Source: Thermosipho japonicus (GTDB lineage Bacteria > Thermotogota > Thermotogae > Thermotogales > Fervidobacteriaceae). From it: DNA of 64,000 bases. The notes beneath the pieces are model-generated. The model searched no databases. It was given only the letters and a program-made list of their open reading frames with translations, and had not been told where the DNA came from. The position numbers and the translations under genes were made by a program. Of the stretch, positions 28,254 through 40,263 are shown one piece after another (position 1 is the first letter of the stretch; every line of letters begins with the position of its first letter). The stretch lies in NCBI RefSeq assembly GCF_014201655.1, contig NZ_JACHEX010000001.1:1-64000 (forward strand), read 5' to 3'.

Positions 28254-28900
28254 CTTCCCATTTTATATTTTTCCCAATCTTTTAAAAATCTTTCTATACC
28301 AAGATCAGTCATTGGATGTTTAAACATTTTTTCGAGAACACTAAATGGAACTGTTGCAATATCGGTACCAATAAGCGCAGCCTCAAGTACATGCATTGGA
28401 TGTCTTACACTTGCTACTATAACTTCCGTTTCAAAATCATAATTTTCATATATTTGCATTATTTCTTCTACAATTTTGAGTCCATCATTTGCTAAATCAT
28501 CAACTCTCCCTACAAAAGGACTAACATACGTTGCACCAGCCTTTGCTGCAAGTAAAGCCTGGTTGGGACTAAATATTAAAGTAACATTAGTTTTAATCCC
28601 TTCTTTTGAAAGTACTTTTACAGCTTTTATTCCATCGGGTGTCATTGGAATTTTAATTACAACGTTTTCATCAATTTTTGCAAGATTTCTTGCTTCATCT
28701 ATCATTCCTTCAAAGTTTAAGGAAATAACTTCAGCTGAGACGGGACCTTGCACAACATTGCAAATTTCTTTAATTGTTTCTTCAAAAGGTTTTCCTTCTT
28801 TAGAGATTAATGTTGGATTTGTAGTTACTCCATCCACTACTCCCCATTCAACTCCACGCCTTATTTCATCCAAATTAGCGGTATCAAGAAATATTTTCAT
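28250..28900 (-). CDS. tal: transaldolase (TalC/FSA type)
   Basis: A 216-residue short transaldolase. N-terminal [27 protein letters not shown], the Schiff-base lysine in [15 protein letters not shown], and SPFVGRVDD. It links the pentose phosphate pathway with glycolysis; members of this small subfamily can instead act as fructose-6-phosphate aldolases. It follows the sugar permease genes by 16 bases. Confidence 0.93.
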   Translation of the reverse strand: MKIFLDTANLDEIRRGVEWGVVDGVTTNPTLISKEGKPFEETIKEICNVVQGPVSAEVISLNFEGMIDEARNLAKIDENVVIKIPMTPDGIKAVKVLSKEGIKTNVTLIFSPNQALLAAKAGATYVSPFVGRVDDLANDGLKIVEEIMQIYENYDFETEVIVASVRHPMHVLEAALIGTDIATVPFSVLEKMFKHPMTDLGIERFLKDWEKYKMGR

Positions 28901-28916
28901 ATGACCCCCTCCTTGA

Positions 28917-31082
28917 TTATTTTAAACCAGTTCTTGCAATTCCTTTAATGAAATATTTTTGTGTGAATAAAAATAGTATGATCACTGGAAGTACTGAAAA
29001 TGTCGCAGCTGCCATTAACTGGTTATATAGTGTTCCAACATCTGAACTAAAGTTTTGAAGACCAACCGGTAATGTTCTATATTTATCAGAATTAGTTACT
29101 ATTAAAACCCATAAGAAACTATTCCAGCTTCCAACAAATTTTAAGAGAGCACCAGTTATTATTACGGGCTTACTTAGTGGTACAACTATTTGCCATAAAA
29201 ATCTCCAGTGTGAACAACCATCTATTTTCGAAGCATCAAATAGTTCTTTTGGAATTGATAGAAAATGTTGTCTCATTAAGAATATAGCAAAAACACTAAC
29301 AATCCAAGGAATAATTAACGAATAGTATGTATCAATCCAACCAAATTTTGAAATAGTTATAAAATTTGGTACTAATAAAACTTCACCAGGTACCATCATT
29401 GTTGCTAAGAACAAACCAAACAAAACATTTTTTCCAGGAAAATTCATCCAAGAAAATGCATAAGCAGCCATAGATGCTAATATTACTTCTAATACTGTTG
29501 TTGCTGTCGCGACAAAAACGGTATTAATATAATACTGACCAAAAGGCGCAGCTTTCCATGCATCAACATAATTTTGGAATATATTCTTTATTATTTCACC
29601 AAATGTAAATGAAAGATTTATTGTTGATAAATTGTCATCGCTTAGATAAATAGGAGCAATTCCATTCAACTCAATTTCTATAACTTCACCATTTCTTACT
29701 CTAACTGCTTTAACAAATTCTGGGGCATCAATAATCCTCCATGAATTCATTGAATTATTATAAACCTTTCTTACTAAGTCAAGCTGATCAGTAAGTAGAA
29801 TTAAATTTTTCAAAAAGTTTTTATAATTTTCTAATTCATCAGAAATACTTCCAATCTTTGCTTTTAATATTCTATATGAACTACTATCACTTAATATTTT
29901 ATCAGAAATATCTAACAAATTATCAAAACTTCCATTCTTTAAAATTTGTTCATAATCGATTCCTTCTTCAATTAAAAGATTCTTATAAGTAACAACTAAA
30001 CTTTTCAAATTATTTAGAAATGATGTTTCAACCTTATATTCATTTAAAAAATAGTTGTCAATTTTTTTAGAAAACTTTTCAGGAAGATTATCAAAATCTT
30101 CTGAAGTAATTAGACTGTTTAAAATTTCTGACTCAGGTAATTTCTTTAAATTTTCTTTCAATAATGCTATTCGTTCATTTTTTGTCATAACTTTTGCAAT
30201 AATTGGTTTATCAACTCTTTTAATTTGTAATTGTTTGAAGTATTTATACACCTCTAAATAAAATTTAATGTAATCCTTTTCTTGTGAAATGACATTTACA
30301 ACCTTTGCATTATAAATATTTGTTAATTCATTTTTGCTATCATAGACTAAATTTATAGAAACTAAAAGCTTGTAAAGTCGGTTAATTTCATCATTAGTTA
30401 ATACTAAAGATTTACCTGCTTTGTATTTTAATATATCTTCTCTTAAAGTAATGAGACTTTCTTTAGCTTTATTTAGGAAATCTTTAAATCTTGTTTGTTC
30501 GCTCTTATCTGAAATTCTTCTCTCCACAAATTTATCCACTAGCTCTATTCCAGATATTGCATTGTTAATTTTCGTCTCAAGATTTGAAATATAGTTTAGT
30601 CTTTTAAAATAAGGAGAACTTCCGCTATTATAAAAGAGAAAAACTTCTTCAAAGAACTTTTCTGGGGATTCAGTCGAAAATTGCTGTGGAAATTTCAAAT
30701 ATTTAATCCATTTACTAAAATTATCTAATGAAGCCCTTTCAATATAATCGTATCCAGTTATATCTATTATCATTTTCCCTCGATAAAAAGGATCATCTTC
30801 AACTGATATATTTAGAACATTTTGATTGTCATCTTTTGATGATGTAAAACTTAGAGCCTCACTTAAGCTTATGCCTTTCAGTGTTCTTAATGCTCCAATT
30901 TTTGTTTCAACTTTTACTTGTCGTGTAGAAAAGAAATTTTTTGAAAACCATTTAGGCGGCCATTGTTGAACTTCACTTGGGAGTTTAAAAGAAGTAACAA
31001 TCATCCATGCAAAAGGCATAATCATAACAACGAAGCCAATTGATAGTAATAAATAGATAATCAATTTCTTCATCACTTTCAC
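28917..31082 (-). CDS. malG: sugar ABC permease (MalG-like) with large extracytoplasmic insert
   Basis: A 721-residue permease, where ordinary MalG proteins have about 280-300. After the first membrane segment ([20 protein letters not shown]) come about 450 residues of charged, partly helical sequence. The remaining MalG core starts near residue 510 ([20 protein letters not shown]). The EAA loop for the ATPase is [21 protein letters not shown]. Long MalG proteins are known in Thermotoga. The insert may act like the MalF P2 loop, docking the binding protein. Start ATG at 31082; MalF lies immediately upstream. Confidence 0.9.
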   Translation of the reverse strand: MKVMKKLIIYLLLSIGFVVMIMPFAWMIVTSFKLPSEVQQWPPKWFSKNFFSTRQVKVETKIGALRTLKGISLSEALSFTSSKDDNQNVLNISVEDDPFYRGKMIIDITGYDYIERASLDNFSKWIKYLKFPQQFSTESPEKFFEEVFLFYNSGSSPYFKRLNYISNLETKINNAISGIELVDKFVERRISDKSEQTRFKDFLNKAKESLITLREDILKYKAGKSLVLTNDEINRLYKLLVSINLVYDSKNELTNIYNAKVVNVISQEKDYIKFYLEVYKYFKQLQIKRVDKPIIAKVMTKNERIALLKENLKKLPESEILNSLITSEDFDNLPEKFSKKIDNYFLNEYKVETSFLNNLKSLVVTYKNLLIEEGIDYEQILKNGSFDNLLDISDKILSDSSSYRILKAKIGSISDELENYKNFLKNLILLTDQLDLVRKVYNNSMNSWRIIDAPEFVKAVRVRNGEVIEIELNGIAPIYLSDDNLSTINLSFTFGEIIKNIFQNYVDAWKAAPFGQYYINTVFVATATTVLEVILASMAAYAFSWMNFPGKNVLFGLFLATMMVPGEVLLVPNFITISKFGWIDTYYSLIIPWIVSVFAIFLMRQHFLSIPKELFDASKIDGCSHWRFLWQIVVPLSKPVIITGALLKFVGSWNSFLWVLIVTNSDKYRTLPVGLQNFSSDVGTLYNQLMAAATFSVLPVIILFLFTQKYFIKGIARTGLK

Positions 31083-31083
31083 C

Positions 31084-32373
31084 TCACGATACGTATTCTA
31101 CGACTTTATTTCCAACTTTATATTGAATAGCTGTAAATATTAAAATTATGCCAAACAAAAGATACGCAGCAGCACTTGCAATTCCCATTCTTTGTTGCCT
31201 GTAAAAAAGGTCAAAAACATAATATACCATTGTCATACCACTGTTATTATATGGACCTGGTAAACCATCGTAAAGAACATAAACTTGGGCAAAAACTTTA
31301 AATGCTCCAATCATAGAAACTATTAATAAGAAAAATGTTGTTGGTGAAAGTAGAGGCCAAGTAATTTTTGAAAATTTATGCCACGAATTTGCACCATCAA
31401 CTTCTGCAGCTTCATAATAAAATTGGTCAATATTTTGTAAACCAGCAAGAAAAATAATTGCATCATATCCAATTTGTTTCCAGATAGAAACAATAGCAAT
31501 TGTTGGAATTGTCCACTTTTCGTCTTTAAGCCACCTTATTGGCTCTATACCAAACCATGATAAAAAATAATTTAAAAGACCAAATTCATCATTAAAAATC
31601 CATTTCCAAACTAGTGATACAGCAACAACAGAAGTAACAAAGGGTATAAAATAACTTGTTCTGAAAAACACTTTAAATCTTATATTAGAATTTAAAAGAA
31701 CCGCAAGGAAAAGTGATATTGCAAGAGTAATAGGAACGGTTAAAATAACATAATAAAAAGTATTAACCAAAGCTTTAACAAATAAATTTTTGTCTTTAGC
31801 GTCCATAAAAAAGTTTAATAAACCATTTTCGTTAAATTTGCTTGCTTCTATCATAACATAAGTGAAAATAATAGCAGCTACATTTAACCATGTATAGTTT
31901 CTGTACAGTTTCATTTGTTCACTGTTTTTAAAGTTGTAAAATACCAAAATAAAAACTACAATGTTAAAGAAAATCATAAGATACAAATTTATGTTTTTTA
32001 AAAATGGGATTAATAAAATCGGAATGACATTTAGTAAAAGTAAAATGGTGTTCTTTTTTTTACTAAATACTGTGATTAATGTATAAAAGGTAATAACAAT
32101 CAATATAGCAATTAAAATGTAACCAATTGAAAAAATAAAGCTACCAAAAAATGAATATTTTGGAGGATAGTCAAACTCAAAAATACTTATATAGTTATCA
32201 AAACCATTAAAGTAAGGGGCATTCATATTTCTAAAATCCCATTTAAAAAAACTTAAAACAAAGGAAAAACCGACTGGCCAGAAAACGAATATTCCTAGAA
32301 CTATAAGAGATGGTAATAAAAACAAATAAGCAAGTAAAGACTCTTTAAGCTTTTTCTTTGTAGCAGTTTTCAC
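31084..32373 (-). CDS. malF: sugar ABC permease (MalF-like)
   Basis: A 429-residue membrane protein with about eight or more membrane segments. The binding-protein-dependent permease core is at about residues 205-425 (FVKALVNTFYYVILTVPITL), and the EAA motif is EAAEVDGANSWHKFSKITWP. It imports maltose- or trehalose-type sugars with the MalG-like partner encoded just downstream. No binding protein or ATPase gene is in this operon. It follows hslU by 13 bases. Confidence 0.9.
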   Translation of the reverse strand: MKTATKKKLKESLLAYLFLLPSLIVLGIFVFWPVGFSFVLSFFKWDFRNMNAPYFNGFDNYISIFEFDYPPKYSFFGSFIFSIGYILIAILIVITFYTLITVFSKKKNTILLLLNVIPILLIPFLKNINLYLMIFFNIVVFILVFYNFKNSEQMKLYRNYTWLNVAAIIFTYVMIEASKFNENGLLNFFMDAKDKNLFVKALVNTFYYVILTVPITLAISLFLAVLLNSNIRFKVFFRTSYFIPFVTSVVAVSLVWKWIFNDEFGLLNYFLSWFGIEPIRWLKDEKWTIPTIAIVSIWKQIGYDAIIFLAGLQNIDQFYYEAAEVDGANSWHKFSKITWPLLSPTTFFLLIVSMIGAFKVFAQVYVLYDGLPGPYNNSGMTMVYYVFDLFYRQQRMGIASAAAYLLFGIILIFTAIQYKVGNKVVEYVS

Positions 32374-32386
32374 TTAATTTCCCCTC

Positions 32387-33766
32387 CTACAAAATGTATG
32401 AAGTTAAATCTTCATCTTCGATTATTCCCTTTAATTTCTTTGTTACATAATCAGAATCTACAATTACTTTTTCTTCTATTTCTGGTGCTTCAAACAATAC
32501 ATCTTCTAAGACTTTTTCAAGCACTGTATAAAGTCTTCTAGCTCCAATATTTTCAAGTTTTTGATTTAATTTGTAAGAAACCCTTGCAAGCTCTTTTATT
32601 CCATCATCCGTAAATTCTAATTGTACGTTTTCAGTATATAATAACGCTTGATATTGTTTTGTAAGAGCATTTTCTGGTTCAACTAGTATTCTTACAAAAT
32701 CTTCTTCCTTTAGAGGCTCAAGTTCGACTCTTATTGGAAATCTACCTTGAAGTTCTGGAATAAGATCTGAAGGTTTTGAAACATGAAATGCTCCAGCTGC
32801 TATAAATAATATGTAATCTGTTTTTACTGGGCCGTATTTCGTTGTTATTGTAGTACCTTCAACAATTGGTAATAAATCTCTTTGAACTCCTTGCCTTGAA
32901 ACGTCTTGTCCAGCACTCCCTGTTTTAGCTGCTATTTTATCCATTTCATCTATGAATATAATTCCTCTATTTTGCGCAAGTTCAAGAGCTGTTTGGACTG
33001 TTTCGTCCATATCAATTAATTTTTCTTCTTCTATAGGAAGCAAAACTTTTTTTGCTTCAGAAATTTTCATTTTTCTTCTCTTTTTTTGTTTTGGAAATAT
33101 ATTTCCAAGAACGTTTGATAAATCCATACCAATATCTTCCATTTCTGGAAGTCCAATAAAACCAATTGGAGAATTTGAGGTTTCAATCTCGATTTCAATT
33201 TCCTCATTATCAAGTTCTCCAGAACGTAATTTTCTTCTTAACTCTTCTCTTTTTCTTAAATTCTCTGAATAGTCATCAGTTTGTTGTGGTTTTTCCATCT
33301 GCATTCCAAAAATATTTGCAAATGGAATTTGTGTTCTCTTTTTCAAAGGAACCAATGCATCTAAAATTCTCTCTTCAACATTTAACTTTGCTTTTTCTTC
33401 AACTTCTTTCATTTTTTGTTGTTTGACCATATTAACAGCTATTTCTACCAACTCTCTTATCATTGAGTCAACATTCTTTCCTACATATCCAACTTCAGTA
33501 AACCTTGTTGCTTCTATCTTCAAAAATGGAGAACCAGACAATTGTGCAAGTCTTCTTGCAATTTCAGTTTTACCAACACCGGTTGGCCCTATCATCAGTA
33601 TGTTTTTTGGAGTAATCTCTTTTTTCCATTCGTCTGATAATCTTTGCCTTCTAATTCTGTTTCTAATAGCGATAGCTACAGCTTTTTTAGCTTTACTTTG
33701 TCCAACAATATATTTATCTAGTTCTTCAACAATCTGTTTAGGTGTTAATTTATCAAAATCACTCAT
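32387..33766 (-). CDS. hslU: HslU ATPase of the HslUV protease
   Basis: A 459-residue AAA+ unfoldase. Walker A IGPTGVGKTEIARRLA, Walker B IIFIDEMDKIA, the pore motif EVGYVGKNVDS, sensor region GRFPIRVEL, and the C-terminus ending EDEDLTSYIL, which in this family docks into HslV. The I domain occupies about residues 110-240. The hslV gene, usually directly upstream, is not present; an HD-domain gene is there instead. Confidence 0.95.
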   Translation of the reverse strand: MSDFDKLTPKQIVEELDKYIVGQSKAKKAVAIAIRNRIRRQRLSDEWKKEITPKNILMIGPTGVGKTEIARRLAQLSGSPFLKIEATRFTEVGYVGKNVDSMIRELVEIAVNMVKQQKMKEVEEKAKLNVEERILDALVPLKKRTQIPFANIFGMQMEKPQQTDDYSENLRKREELRRKLRSGELDNEEIEIEIETSNSPIGFIGLPEMEDIGMDLSNVLGNIFPKQKKRRKMKISEAKKVLLPIEEEKLIDMDETVQTALELAQNRGIIFIDEMDKIAAKTGSAGQDVSRQGVQRDLLPIVEGTTITTKYGPVKTDYILFIAAGAFHVSKPSDLIPELQGRFPIRVELEPLKEEDFVRILVEPENALTKQYQALLYTENVQLEFTDDGIKELARVSYKLNQKLENIGARRLYTVLEKVLEDVLFEAPEIEEKVIVDSDYVTKKLKGIIEDEDLTSYIL

Positions 33767-33777
33767 ATTTCTTCCTC

Positions 33778-34773
33778 CTATTCTTTTAATATTTTTCTTA
33801 TTGATATTTTCTCTTTTTTTATGTCAATTTCCCTATTTTCTACCTTTACAATGGGAAACACACCATTAGATACTTTAAGAACCACACCTTTTCTACCATC
33901 ACTAAGCTCGACTATCGTACCAGTTGGATATATTCCAACATAATGGACAAATTTTGAAACAATTTGGGGGTCAAAGTACTTTCCAGAATTAATAATTATA
34001 AATTTTAAAGCTTCATATGGGGTTAAAGCATCACCAGGAAAATCCTTACTAATCAAAGTATCATAAGCATCTGCAACAGCAATAATTCTTGAGAAAATTG
34101 GTATTGAGCTTTCCTTTAAACCTCTTGGAAATCCTTTCCCATCATATCTCTCATGATGATGTAAAACTCCAAGAAGTATATCATTATTTGTTTCAAAGTA
34201 ATTCTTTATTAACGCTGCTGATTTTATTGGGTGAGTATCATAATAGTTTATCACATCACGAATTGGCTTGTCATGTGATAAGTCATGCAAAAATGAAGAA
34301 ATAACTAGCTTTGTTAGTAATTCGCGGTCAAAACCTAAATTTATCCCAATTATTGAGGAAATTACAGCTACATTTATACAATGTCTTATAAGAGGTTTTG
34401 AATCATTGTTTAACAAATTCAATATTTTTTCATCAATTTTTTTCAATACCTCATTCAAAATATTTTCAGATTGTTCAACCATAGTACTTATATTCATTTG
34501 ACCATTTTTAATTTCATTGAATGCATTTTCTAATTCCTCAGAGAGGACTCGATAGTTTTCATAATCAATTGTTGGCTCTACTTCACTACTAATAAATATT
34601 TCTTCTTCATATATTGGAAGAGAATTAACTCCTCTGTTTTTTAGAAGAACGATATCTCCTTCTTTTAATATTGAACCTTTTTTTAGTAAGACAATAAAAC
34701 CTGAAGGATCATAAACATCTTCACCAAGCTTTTCGCCTGGCTTTACTTTATTAACGTTTTTCCAAATAATCAA
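33778..34773 (-). CDS. cytoplasmic HD-GYP-type signalling protein
   Basis: A 331-residue protein without membrane segments. The HD-GYP-like domain (about residues 125-275) shows RHCINVAVIS, FLHDLSHDKP (the HD pair with an altered HDxGK box), THPIKSAALI and HHHERYDGKGFPRGLKE (GFP in place of GYP). A small C-terminal domain (VELSDGRKGVVLKVSNGVFP) follows, typical of this subgroup. Cyclic di-GMP hydrolysis is plausible, but the changed HDxGK box may affect activity. It overlaps the M16 peptidase gene by 23 bases. Confidence 0.82.
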   Translation of the reverse strand: MIIWKNVNKVKPGEKLGEDVYDPSGFIVLLKKGSILKEGDIVLLKNRGVNSLPIYEEEIFISSEVEPTIDYENYRVLSEELENAFNEIKNGQMNISTMVEQSENILNEVLKKIDEKILNLLNNDSKPLIRHCINVAVISSIIGINLGFDRELLTKLVISSFLHDLSHDKPIRDVINYYDTHPIKSAALIKNYFETNNDILLGVLHHHERYDGKGFPRGLKESSIPIFSRIIAVADAYDTLISKDFPGDALTPYEALKFIIINSGKYFDPQIVSKFVHYVGIYPTGTIVELSDGRKGVVLKVSNGVFPIVKVENREIDIKKEKISIRKILKE

Positions 34774-36016
34774 ATTTTACCCCTCCAAGTTTATCAAAAT
34801 AATCAATATTTTCATTTGCCACATAAAATAATGACCATTTAGAGCTAAACAATTTTTCAAAAACATTATTCACATTGTCTTTTGTAATATTTTTTATCTT
34901 AGAAACAATATCGTTAGGTAATTCTGGCTCTACTTCATTTGATATATATTCAATTATAAGTGTCGTTAAAGTTGAAGTATTTTCAGTAGAAAGTTCAAGC
35001 TTTCCAATTAATCTTTTAATACCGTATTCAAATAATTCATCAGTTAAATTAAAATTATTAATTGAATTTAACATCTTCTCATGAAATTTTTGAACTTTTT
35101 CTATTGAAGTTGCCGCATAAATATTAAAAATCCCCCAATTTTTATGTGAAAGATTTGAAGTATAAATATCATAAACAAGGCCTTCTTTTTCCCTTATTTC
35201 TTCAAAAAAATATGAGCTCATTCCACTACTTAAAATAGTATTCAAAACAATAGCTGCATATCTATCTGTTTCTTGCAATGAATAACCATCAGTTACATAT
35301 AACATATGCACTTGATTTGCATTTTTCATTATTTTTCTTCGTATGATACCATGTTTAATAATGCTCTTATGTTTTATAGTTCTTTCACCAGGCTTTTTAA
35401 TTTTCTCTAAATCTTTTAAAATTTTACCAAAAACTTCTTCAGGTAAATGGCCAACTATTATCACTTTTACATTGTATGGATTATAAAATTCTTCATGAAA
35501 TTCTTTTATATCGTCCAATCCTATTGATTTTATAGTTTCTTCAAAGCCAATTACAGGTTTTGAGTGGGGTCCATCTATTCCTTCTTGAAACATTAATTCA
35601 TATAAATTGTTTAAAGGTTCTTCTTTATTTGATAGATATTCATGGTAAATAATCTCTCTTTCAAGTTCCAAATCCTCTTTTTTAAAAACTGGATAAAAAA
35701 CTATTTCTTTTAATACATCAAAAGTTTCGTAAGCCATTGATGAAGGTACTTTGGCATAGTATACAGTATTTTCCTTATCCGTCCATGCATTAAGTAAGCC
35801 TCCAACTGATTCAACAGTTAATTTTAATTCTTTCATAGAATATTTTTCTGTTCCTCTAAAAGAAAGATGTTCTATAAAGTGAGAAATTCCGAGAAGATCG
35901 GTTGATTCATATACTGAACCAACTCCTACATTAAAAGCTATTGTTACAGATCTAATTTCATCAATTTTGTAATAATATACTTCTAAGCCATTGTTTAGAG
36001 CAACCTTTTTCATCAT
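34751..36016 (-). CDS. M16-family zinc peptidase
   Basis: A 421-residue processing-protease-like protein. The inverted zinc motif HFIEH is in GISHFIEHLSFRGTEKY, and the downstream Glu lies in DLELEREIIYHEYLSNKEE. Layout is that of bacterial PqqL/YmxG-type M16B proteins next to pnp, a recurrent gene order (pnp-ymxG in Bacillus). Start ATG at 36016. Confidence 0.92.
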   Translation of the reverse strand: MMKKVALNNGLEVYYYKIDEIRSVTIAFNVGVGSVYESTDLLGISHFIEHLSFRGTEKYSMKELKLTVESVGGLLNAWTDKENTVYYAKVPSSMAYETFDVLKEIVFYPVFKKEDLELEREIIYHEYLSNKEEPLNNLYELMFQEGIDGPHSKPVIGFEETIKSIGLDDIKEFHEEFYNPYNVKVIIVGHLPEEVFGKILKDLEKIKKPGERTIKHKSIIKHGIIRRKIMKNANQVHMLYVTDGYSLQETDRYAAIVLNTILSSGMSSYFFEEIREKEGLVYDIYTSNLSHKNWGIFNIYAATSIEKVQKFHEKMLNSINNFNLTDELFEYGIKRLIGKLELSTENTSTLTTLIIEYISNEVEPELPNDIVSKIKNITKDNVNNVFEKLFSSKWSLFYVANENIDYFDKLGGVKFDYLEKR

Positions 36017-36027
36017 ATCACCTATTA

Positions 36028-38121
36028 TTAATTAGTTTTCCCAAGTTGTATTCTTCCATTTTCATCTATATTAACAACAATAACTTTTATAGTATCACCT
36101 ATTTTATATTTTTCCTTAAAGTTTTTAGAATCTTCACCAAGTTTACTTGAATGCGCAAGACCAATCTTTCCAGGCATTAATTCAACAAAAATACCATAAG
36201 GTTCAATTCTTGTAATTTTTCCTTCAAAAACATCTCCTACTTCAATATCTTTAGTAATCGTCTTAATATATTCTATCGCTTCATTAACCTTCTTTTGATC
36301 TTTTCCATAAATTGAAACCTTACCAGTAGTATCATCAATTGAAATTTCTACGTCATATTCTTTTATGATAGATTTAATAACTTTACCTCCAGGACCTATC
36401 AATTCTCCTACTTTCATTGGATCAATTTCAATTGTTACAATTAATGGGGCATAAGGTGATAGTGATTCTCTTGGTTTTTCTATAGTATTGAACATAATAT
36501 CTAGAATTTTCATACGTGCTTCTTTTGCTTGTTGCAAAGCCCTTTTAAGTAATTCCTCACCAACACCTGCAACTTTACAATCCATTTGAAAAGCTGTTAT
36601 TCCATTTCTCGTGCCAGCAACTTTGAAGTCCATATCTCCCCAATGATCTTCCAATCCTTGAATATCTGTAAGAACAACTTCCTTGCCATCTTCTATTATA
36701 AGTCCCATAGCAACGCCAGCTACATGAGTTCTTATAGGAACACCAGCATCCATTAATGCTAGTGAACCGGAACACACAGTAGCCATTGATGATGAACCAT
36801 TTGATTCGAGAATTTCTGAGACAACCCTTACAACATATGGAAAATCTTCTTCACTTGGCACAACAGCTTTTAATGCCCTTTCAGCTAGATGACCATGACC
36901 TATCTCTCTTCTTCCTGGACCTCTTAATGGTTTTACTTCACCAACAGAAAATGGTGGGAAATTATAATGTAGAATAAATCTTTTTGTGCCTTCTTCCATT
37001 ATTGTGTCCACTATTTGTTCTTCCATAGGAGCCCCTAAGGTTACAATCCCTAAACTCTGAGTTTCACCTCTTGTAAACAATGCTGAACCATGGGTTCTTG
37101 GAAGTACTCCAACTTCACAAGTAATAGGTCTAATCTCGTCAACTCTTCTACCATCTGCTCTAATTCCCTCTTCAATAATTATTTTTCTCATTAATTTTTT
37201 TGTCTTCTCGTCAAAATACTCTTTCAATAAGGATTCTTGTAAAGTTTTTTCATCATCTTCCATCTCAACATTTTCAAATAGCTTTTCAAGTATTTGATCT
37301 CTATATTCCTTTAATTTTGAAGATCTTTCTAGCTTTTCTTTAATTAGAAGTTTATTCCTCAATTCTTCCTCTGATATCATTTCTTCAAATTTACTTATTA
37401 ATGTTTCATTAGGTTTTGGCTCTTCAATTTCCATTTTTTCTACATTAAACTGGCTTAAAATTTCTTCTTCAAATTTAATAATCTCTTTGATAGCTTCGTG
37501 TGCTACCATTAATGCATTTACCATCTCTTCTTCCGTTACTTCTTTTGCTTCGCCTTCTACCATTGTAATAGCATCTTTACTTCCGGCAACAACAATATCT
37601 AGTTTACTTTTTTCAAGCTGTTCTTCAGTTGGAAAAACAACAAATTTACCATCAACATATCCCAATCTTACACCTGCAACGATACCCCCAAATGGAATCT
37701 TTGAAACATTTAATGCAAGTGAAGCTGCAATTATTCCAGTTACATCTGGTGGAGTATTACTATCAACAGATAATACAGTAACAATTAACTGAACATCATT
37801 TCTTAAATATTTTGGAAATAGAGGCCTTATTGGTCTATCAATTAATCTTGCAGAAAGTATTGCAGATTCAGAAGGTTTCCCCTCTCTCTTAATAAATCCT
37901 CCAGGAATTTTCCCAGCAGCATAAAATTTTTCTTGATATTCAACTGTTAAAGGAACAAAATCTACTCCTTCTATAGTTCTATCAGAAATATTTGCTGTAG
38001 CAAGGACTACACTATCCCCAAATTGCACCCAGACGGAACCAGCTGATTGTTTAGCTACTTTTCCATGTTGAACTATCATTTTTCGCCCAAATAACTCTTT
38101 TGTCCATTCTCCAAATTGCAT
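36028..38121 (-). CDS. pnp: polynucleotide phosphorylase
   Basis: A 697-residue 3'-5' exoribonuclease of RNA decay. Two RNase PH domains ([40 protein letters not shown]), a helical domain between them, then KH ([19 protein letters not shown]) and S1 ([20 protein letters not shown]). The catalytic second PH domain has [23 protein letters not shown]. rpsO, often upstream, is absent; an alpha-glucosidase gene lies 11 bases upstream. Confidence 0.96.
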   Translation of the reverse strand: MQFGEWTKELFGRKMIVQHGKVAKQSAGSVWVQFGDSVVLATANISDRTIEGVDFVPLTVEYQEKFYAAGKIPGGFIKREGKPSESAILSARLIDRPIRPLFPKYLRNDVQLIVTVLSVDSNTPPDVTGIIAASLALNVSKIPFGGIVAGVRLGYVDGKFVVFPTEEQLEKSKLDIVVAGSKDAITMVEGEAKEVTEEEMVNALMVAHEAIKEIIKFEEEILSQFNVEKMEIEEPKPNETLISKFEEMISEEELRNKLLIKEKLERSSKLKEYRDQILEKLFENVEMEDDEKTLQESLLKEYFDEKTKKLMRKIIIEEGIRADGRRVDEIRPITCEVGVLPRTHGSALFTRGETQSLGIVTLGAPMEEQIVDTIMEEGTKRFILHYNFPPFSVGEVKPLRGPGRREIGHGHLAERALKAVVPSEEDFPYVVRVVSEILESNGSSSMATVCSGSLALMDAGVPIRTHVAGVAMGLIIEDGKEVVLTDIQGLEDHWGDMDFKVAGTRNGITAFQMDCKVAGVGEELLKRALQQAKEARMKILDIMFNTIEKPRESLSPYAPLIVTIEIDPMKVGELIGPGGKVIKSIIKEYDVEISIDDTTGKVSIYGKDQKKVNEAIEYIKTITKDIEVGDVFEGKITRIEPYGIFVELMPGKIGLAHSSKLGEDSKNFKEKYKIGDTIKVIVVNIDENGRIQLGKTN

Positions 38122-38132
38122 AATTACACCTC

Positions 38133-40241
38133 CTAAAATTCTGCATTTATCTTTTCTATGCTGGTCTTTGTATATATTTCAAAAGAAAAATTACGTTTTT
38201 TGTGCTTATACCCTTCACGTATTTTCTTTATTTTAAGTTCGCCGTGGTTATAAACAAACTTGTATAAGTTATACATTCCTTTTTTGTAATTATTTGTTTT
38301 TCCATCATCTTCGTAAAAATAACCTATTGCTTTACCACTATAAGCAAATACTTTTCCAAAAATTTCATCGTTGTATGAATTTTCTAAATATTGTTTTGAC
38401 TCTTGCATGAAAATAATTGAACCATCTATTGCAAAATGAGGTATTTCTTCTAATGTTACGTTTACCTCCTGCCATCCTTTATTTAAGAATTTATTATTGT
38501 TCAAATCAAAGGACTTCTTTGGAAGATATACTAAACGGCTTTTTACTCCAGGTTTATAGACAGGTGCAGCTATAATATTTCTTCCAACCATAAATTGATC
38601 ATCAATCTGATAAGTTTTTTTATCTTTTTCAAAATGCAAAAATAAAGGTGCTATTAATGGAATATCCTTTAATATGCCTATCATATATTCACTATACAAA
38701 TAAGGAATAAGTCTATATCTATGCTCTATTATCCTCTTTAGTATTTTTTCATACTTTTTGTCAAAAGTCCAAGGTTCTTGCCTTCTCGTTCCAATCGCAG
38801 AATGATTTCTAAATAGTGGCATAAAAGAACCTAATTGCATAAACCTTACCATTAGTTCTGCAGATGTGTTTCCACCAAACCCTCCTACATCAAAACCTGT
38901 ATTAAAAACTCCGACTAAACTCAGAGACATAATTCTTTGGATTTCAAGTAATATATGTTCCCACCAACTATGGTTATCACCAGTCCAGACACCGCCAAAC
39001 CTTTGCACTCCTGAATATGCTGCTCTTGTTATATTTATATTTCTATAATTTTTTTGAAATCCTTCCTGAGTAGCACGTATCATGTTGAAACCATAGACAT
39101 TTCTCAATTTATAATGTTTTTTACCATTTAAATGTATAATTTCATAGCCTCTATCTTTCCTTGGTATGGAACCAATTTCCCCAAATGCTCCAGCAACACC
39201 TATTCCATCTTCTAACTTTAAATTTTCCAATTTTTCTTTTGCATGTGTTATATCTTCATCGGTTCCAAAAATTGCAATCTCATTCATATCATTCCATATT
39301 CCATCAATGCCATCTTTTACAAATTCTCTAACTTTTTGCGACCACCATTTTCTGACATTTTTGCTTGTAAAATCAGGAAACCTAACTCTACCTGGCCAGA
39401 CTGCACCTTCGAAATCTTTTCCCATATTGTCTTTTAAAAAATATCTATCTTTCGCTTCTTCAAATACTTCATAACCTTTTTCAACCTTAACTCCTGGGTC
39501 TAGTATTGCAGACACTTTAAATCCCATTTTATGCAATTCTTCTAGCATTTCTTTATGATCAGAGAACTTTTCCTTATTCCATGTAAATAATTTATAACTA
39601 TCCATATAATCTATATCTAACCATATAACATCACAGGGAATTTGTTTTTCTCTAAAAGTCTTTGCCAAATTTAAAACTTCTTCTTTTGAAAAATAACTCC
39701 ATCTACTTTGTTGATATCCAAGACTCCAGAAAGGAAAAGCTACATTTTTACCTGTTAAATATAGATAACTTTTTAATAATTTGTCTATTTTTTCTTCTAA
39801 AATAACATACTGAGTAAATCCTTCTCCTTTAATTTTAAATGTTATTATGTTTTTTCCTTCGCTATCCAAATCAATTTCCATATATCCCGGATAATCTGTA
39901 AATATTCCATACTTTTTATTTTCATTTATAAAAATAAAAAACGGGAAACTTTTATATAAAGGTTCAGAACCTGGATGGTGAGTAAAATTATCGGTGTTCC
40001 AGAATATATATTGCTTTCCTCTTCTATTAAATTGCCCTACTTTATCACCAAATCCAAAAATCATCCCTTCTTCTATTTTCTTCTCTAATATTAAAAATTC
40101 TCCTTCCTTTTTTAAAGAAATATCTTCGAAAATATTTTCGATTTTATATTTTTCACTTTTTTGAAGCATTTTAACTCTTTTTTCTTTAATCACGGCTTCG
40201 CTATTTACATCAGGAACCCCGTAAATAAGTTTATAAATCAA
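38133..40241 (-). CDS. glycoside hydrolase family 31 alpha-glucosidase
   Basis: A 702-residue cytoplasmic enzyme without signal peptide. GH31 motifs: [19 protein letters not shown], the nucleophile Asp in [13 protein letters not shown], the acid/base region [13 protein letters not shown], and [20 protein letters not shown]. It probably releases glucose from imported alpha-glucosides; alpha-xylosidase or related activity cannot be excluded. The C-terminal beta domains appear complete. Confidence 0.92.
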   Translation of the reverse strand: MIYKLIYGVPDVNSEAVIKEKRVKMLQKSEKYKIENIFEDISLKKEGEFLILEKKIEEGMIFGFGDKVGQFNRRGKQYIFWNTDNFTHHPGSEPLYKSFPFFIFINENKKYGIFTDYPGYMEIDLDSEGKNIITFKIKGEGFTQYVILEEKIDKLLKSYLYLTGKNVAFPFWSLGYQQSRWSYFSKEEVLNLAKTFREKQIPCDVIWLDIDYMDSYKLFTWNKEKFSDHKEMLEELHKMGFKVSAILDPGVKVEKGYEVFEEAKDRYFLKDNMGKDFEGAVWPGRVRFPDFTSKNVRKWWSQKVREFVKDGIDGIWNDMNEIAIFGTDEDITHAKEKLENLKLEDGIGVAGAFGEIGSIPRKDRGYEIIHLNGKKHYKLRNVYGFNMIRATQEGFQKNYRNINITRAAYSGVQRFGGVWTGDNHSWWEHILLEIQRIMSLSLVGVFNTGFDVGGFGGNTSAELMVRFMQLGSFMPLFRNHSAIGTRRQEPWTFDKKYEKILKRIIEHRYRLIPYLYSEYMIGILKDIPLIAPLFLHFEKDKKTYQIDDQFMVGRNIIAAPVYKPGVKSRLVYLPKKSFDLNNNKFLNKGWQEVNVTLEEIPHFAIDGSIIFMQESKQYLENSYNDEIFGKVFAYSGKAIGYFYEDDGKTNNYKKGMYNLYKFVYNHGELKIKKIREGYKHKKRNFSFEIYTKTSIEKINAEF

Positions 40242-40263
40242 TTGTACCAGCTCCTTGTCTAAT

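Noticed and set aside
33778..34773. HslV-like peptidase in the slot beside hslU
   Set aside because: The protein has HD-domain motifs and no N-terminal catalytic Thr or proteasome-fold pattern.
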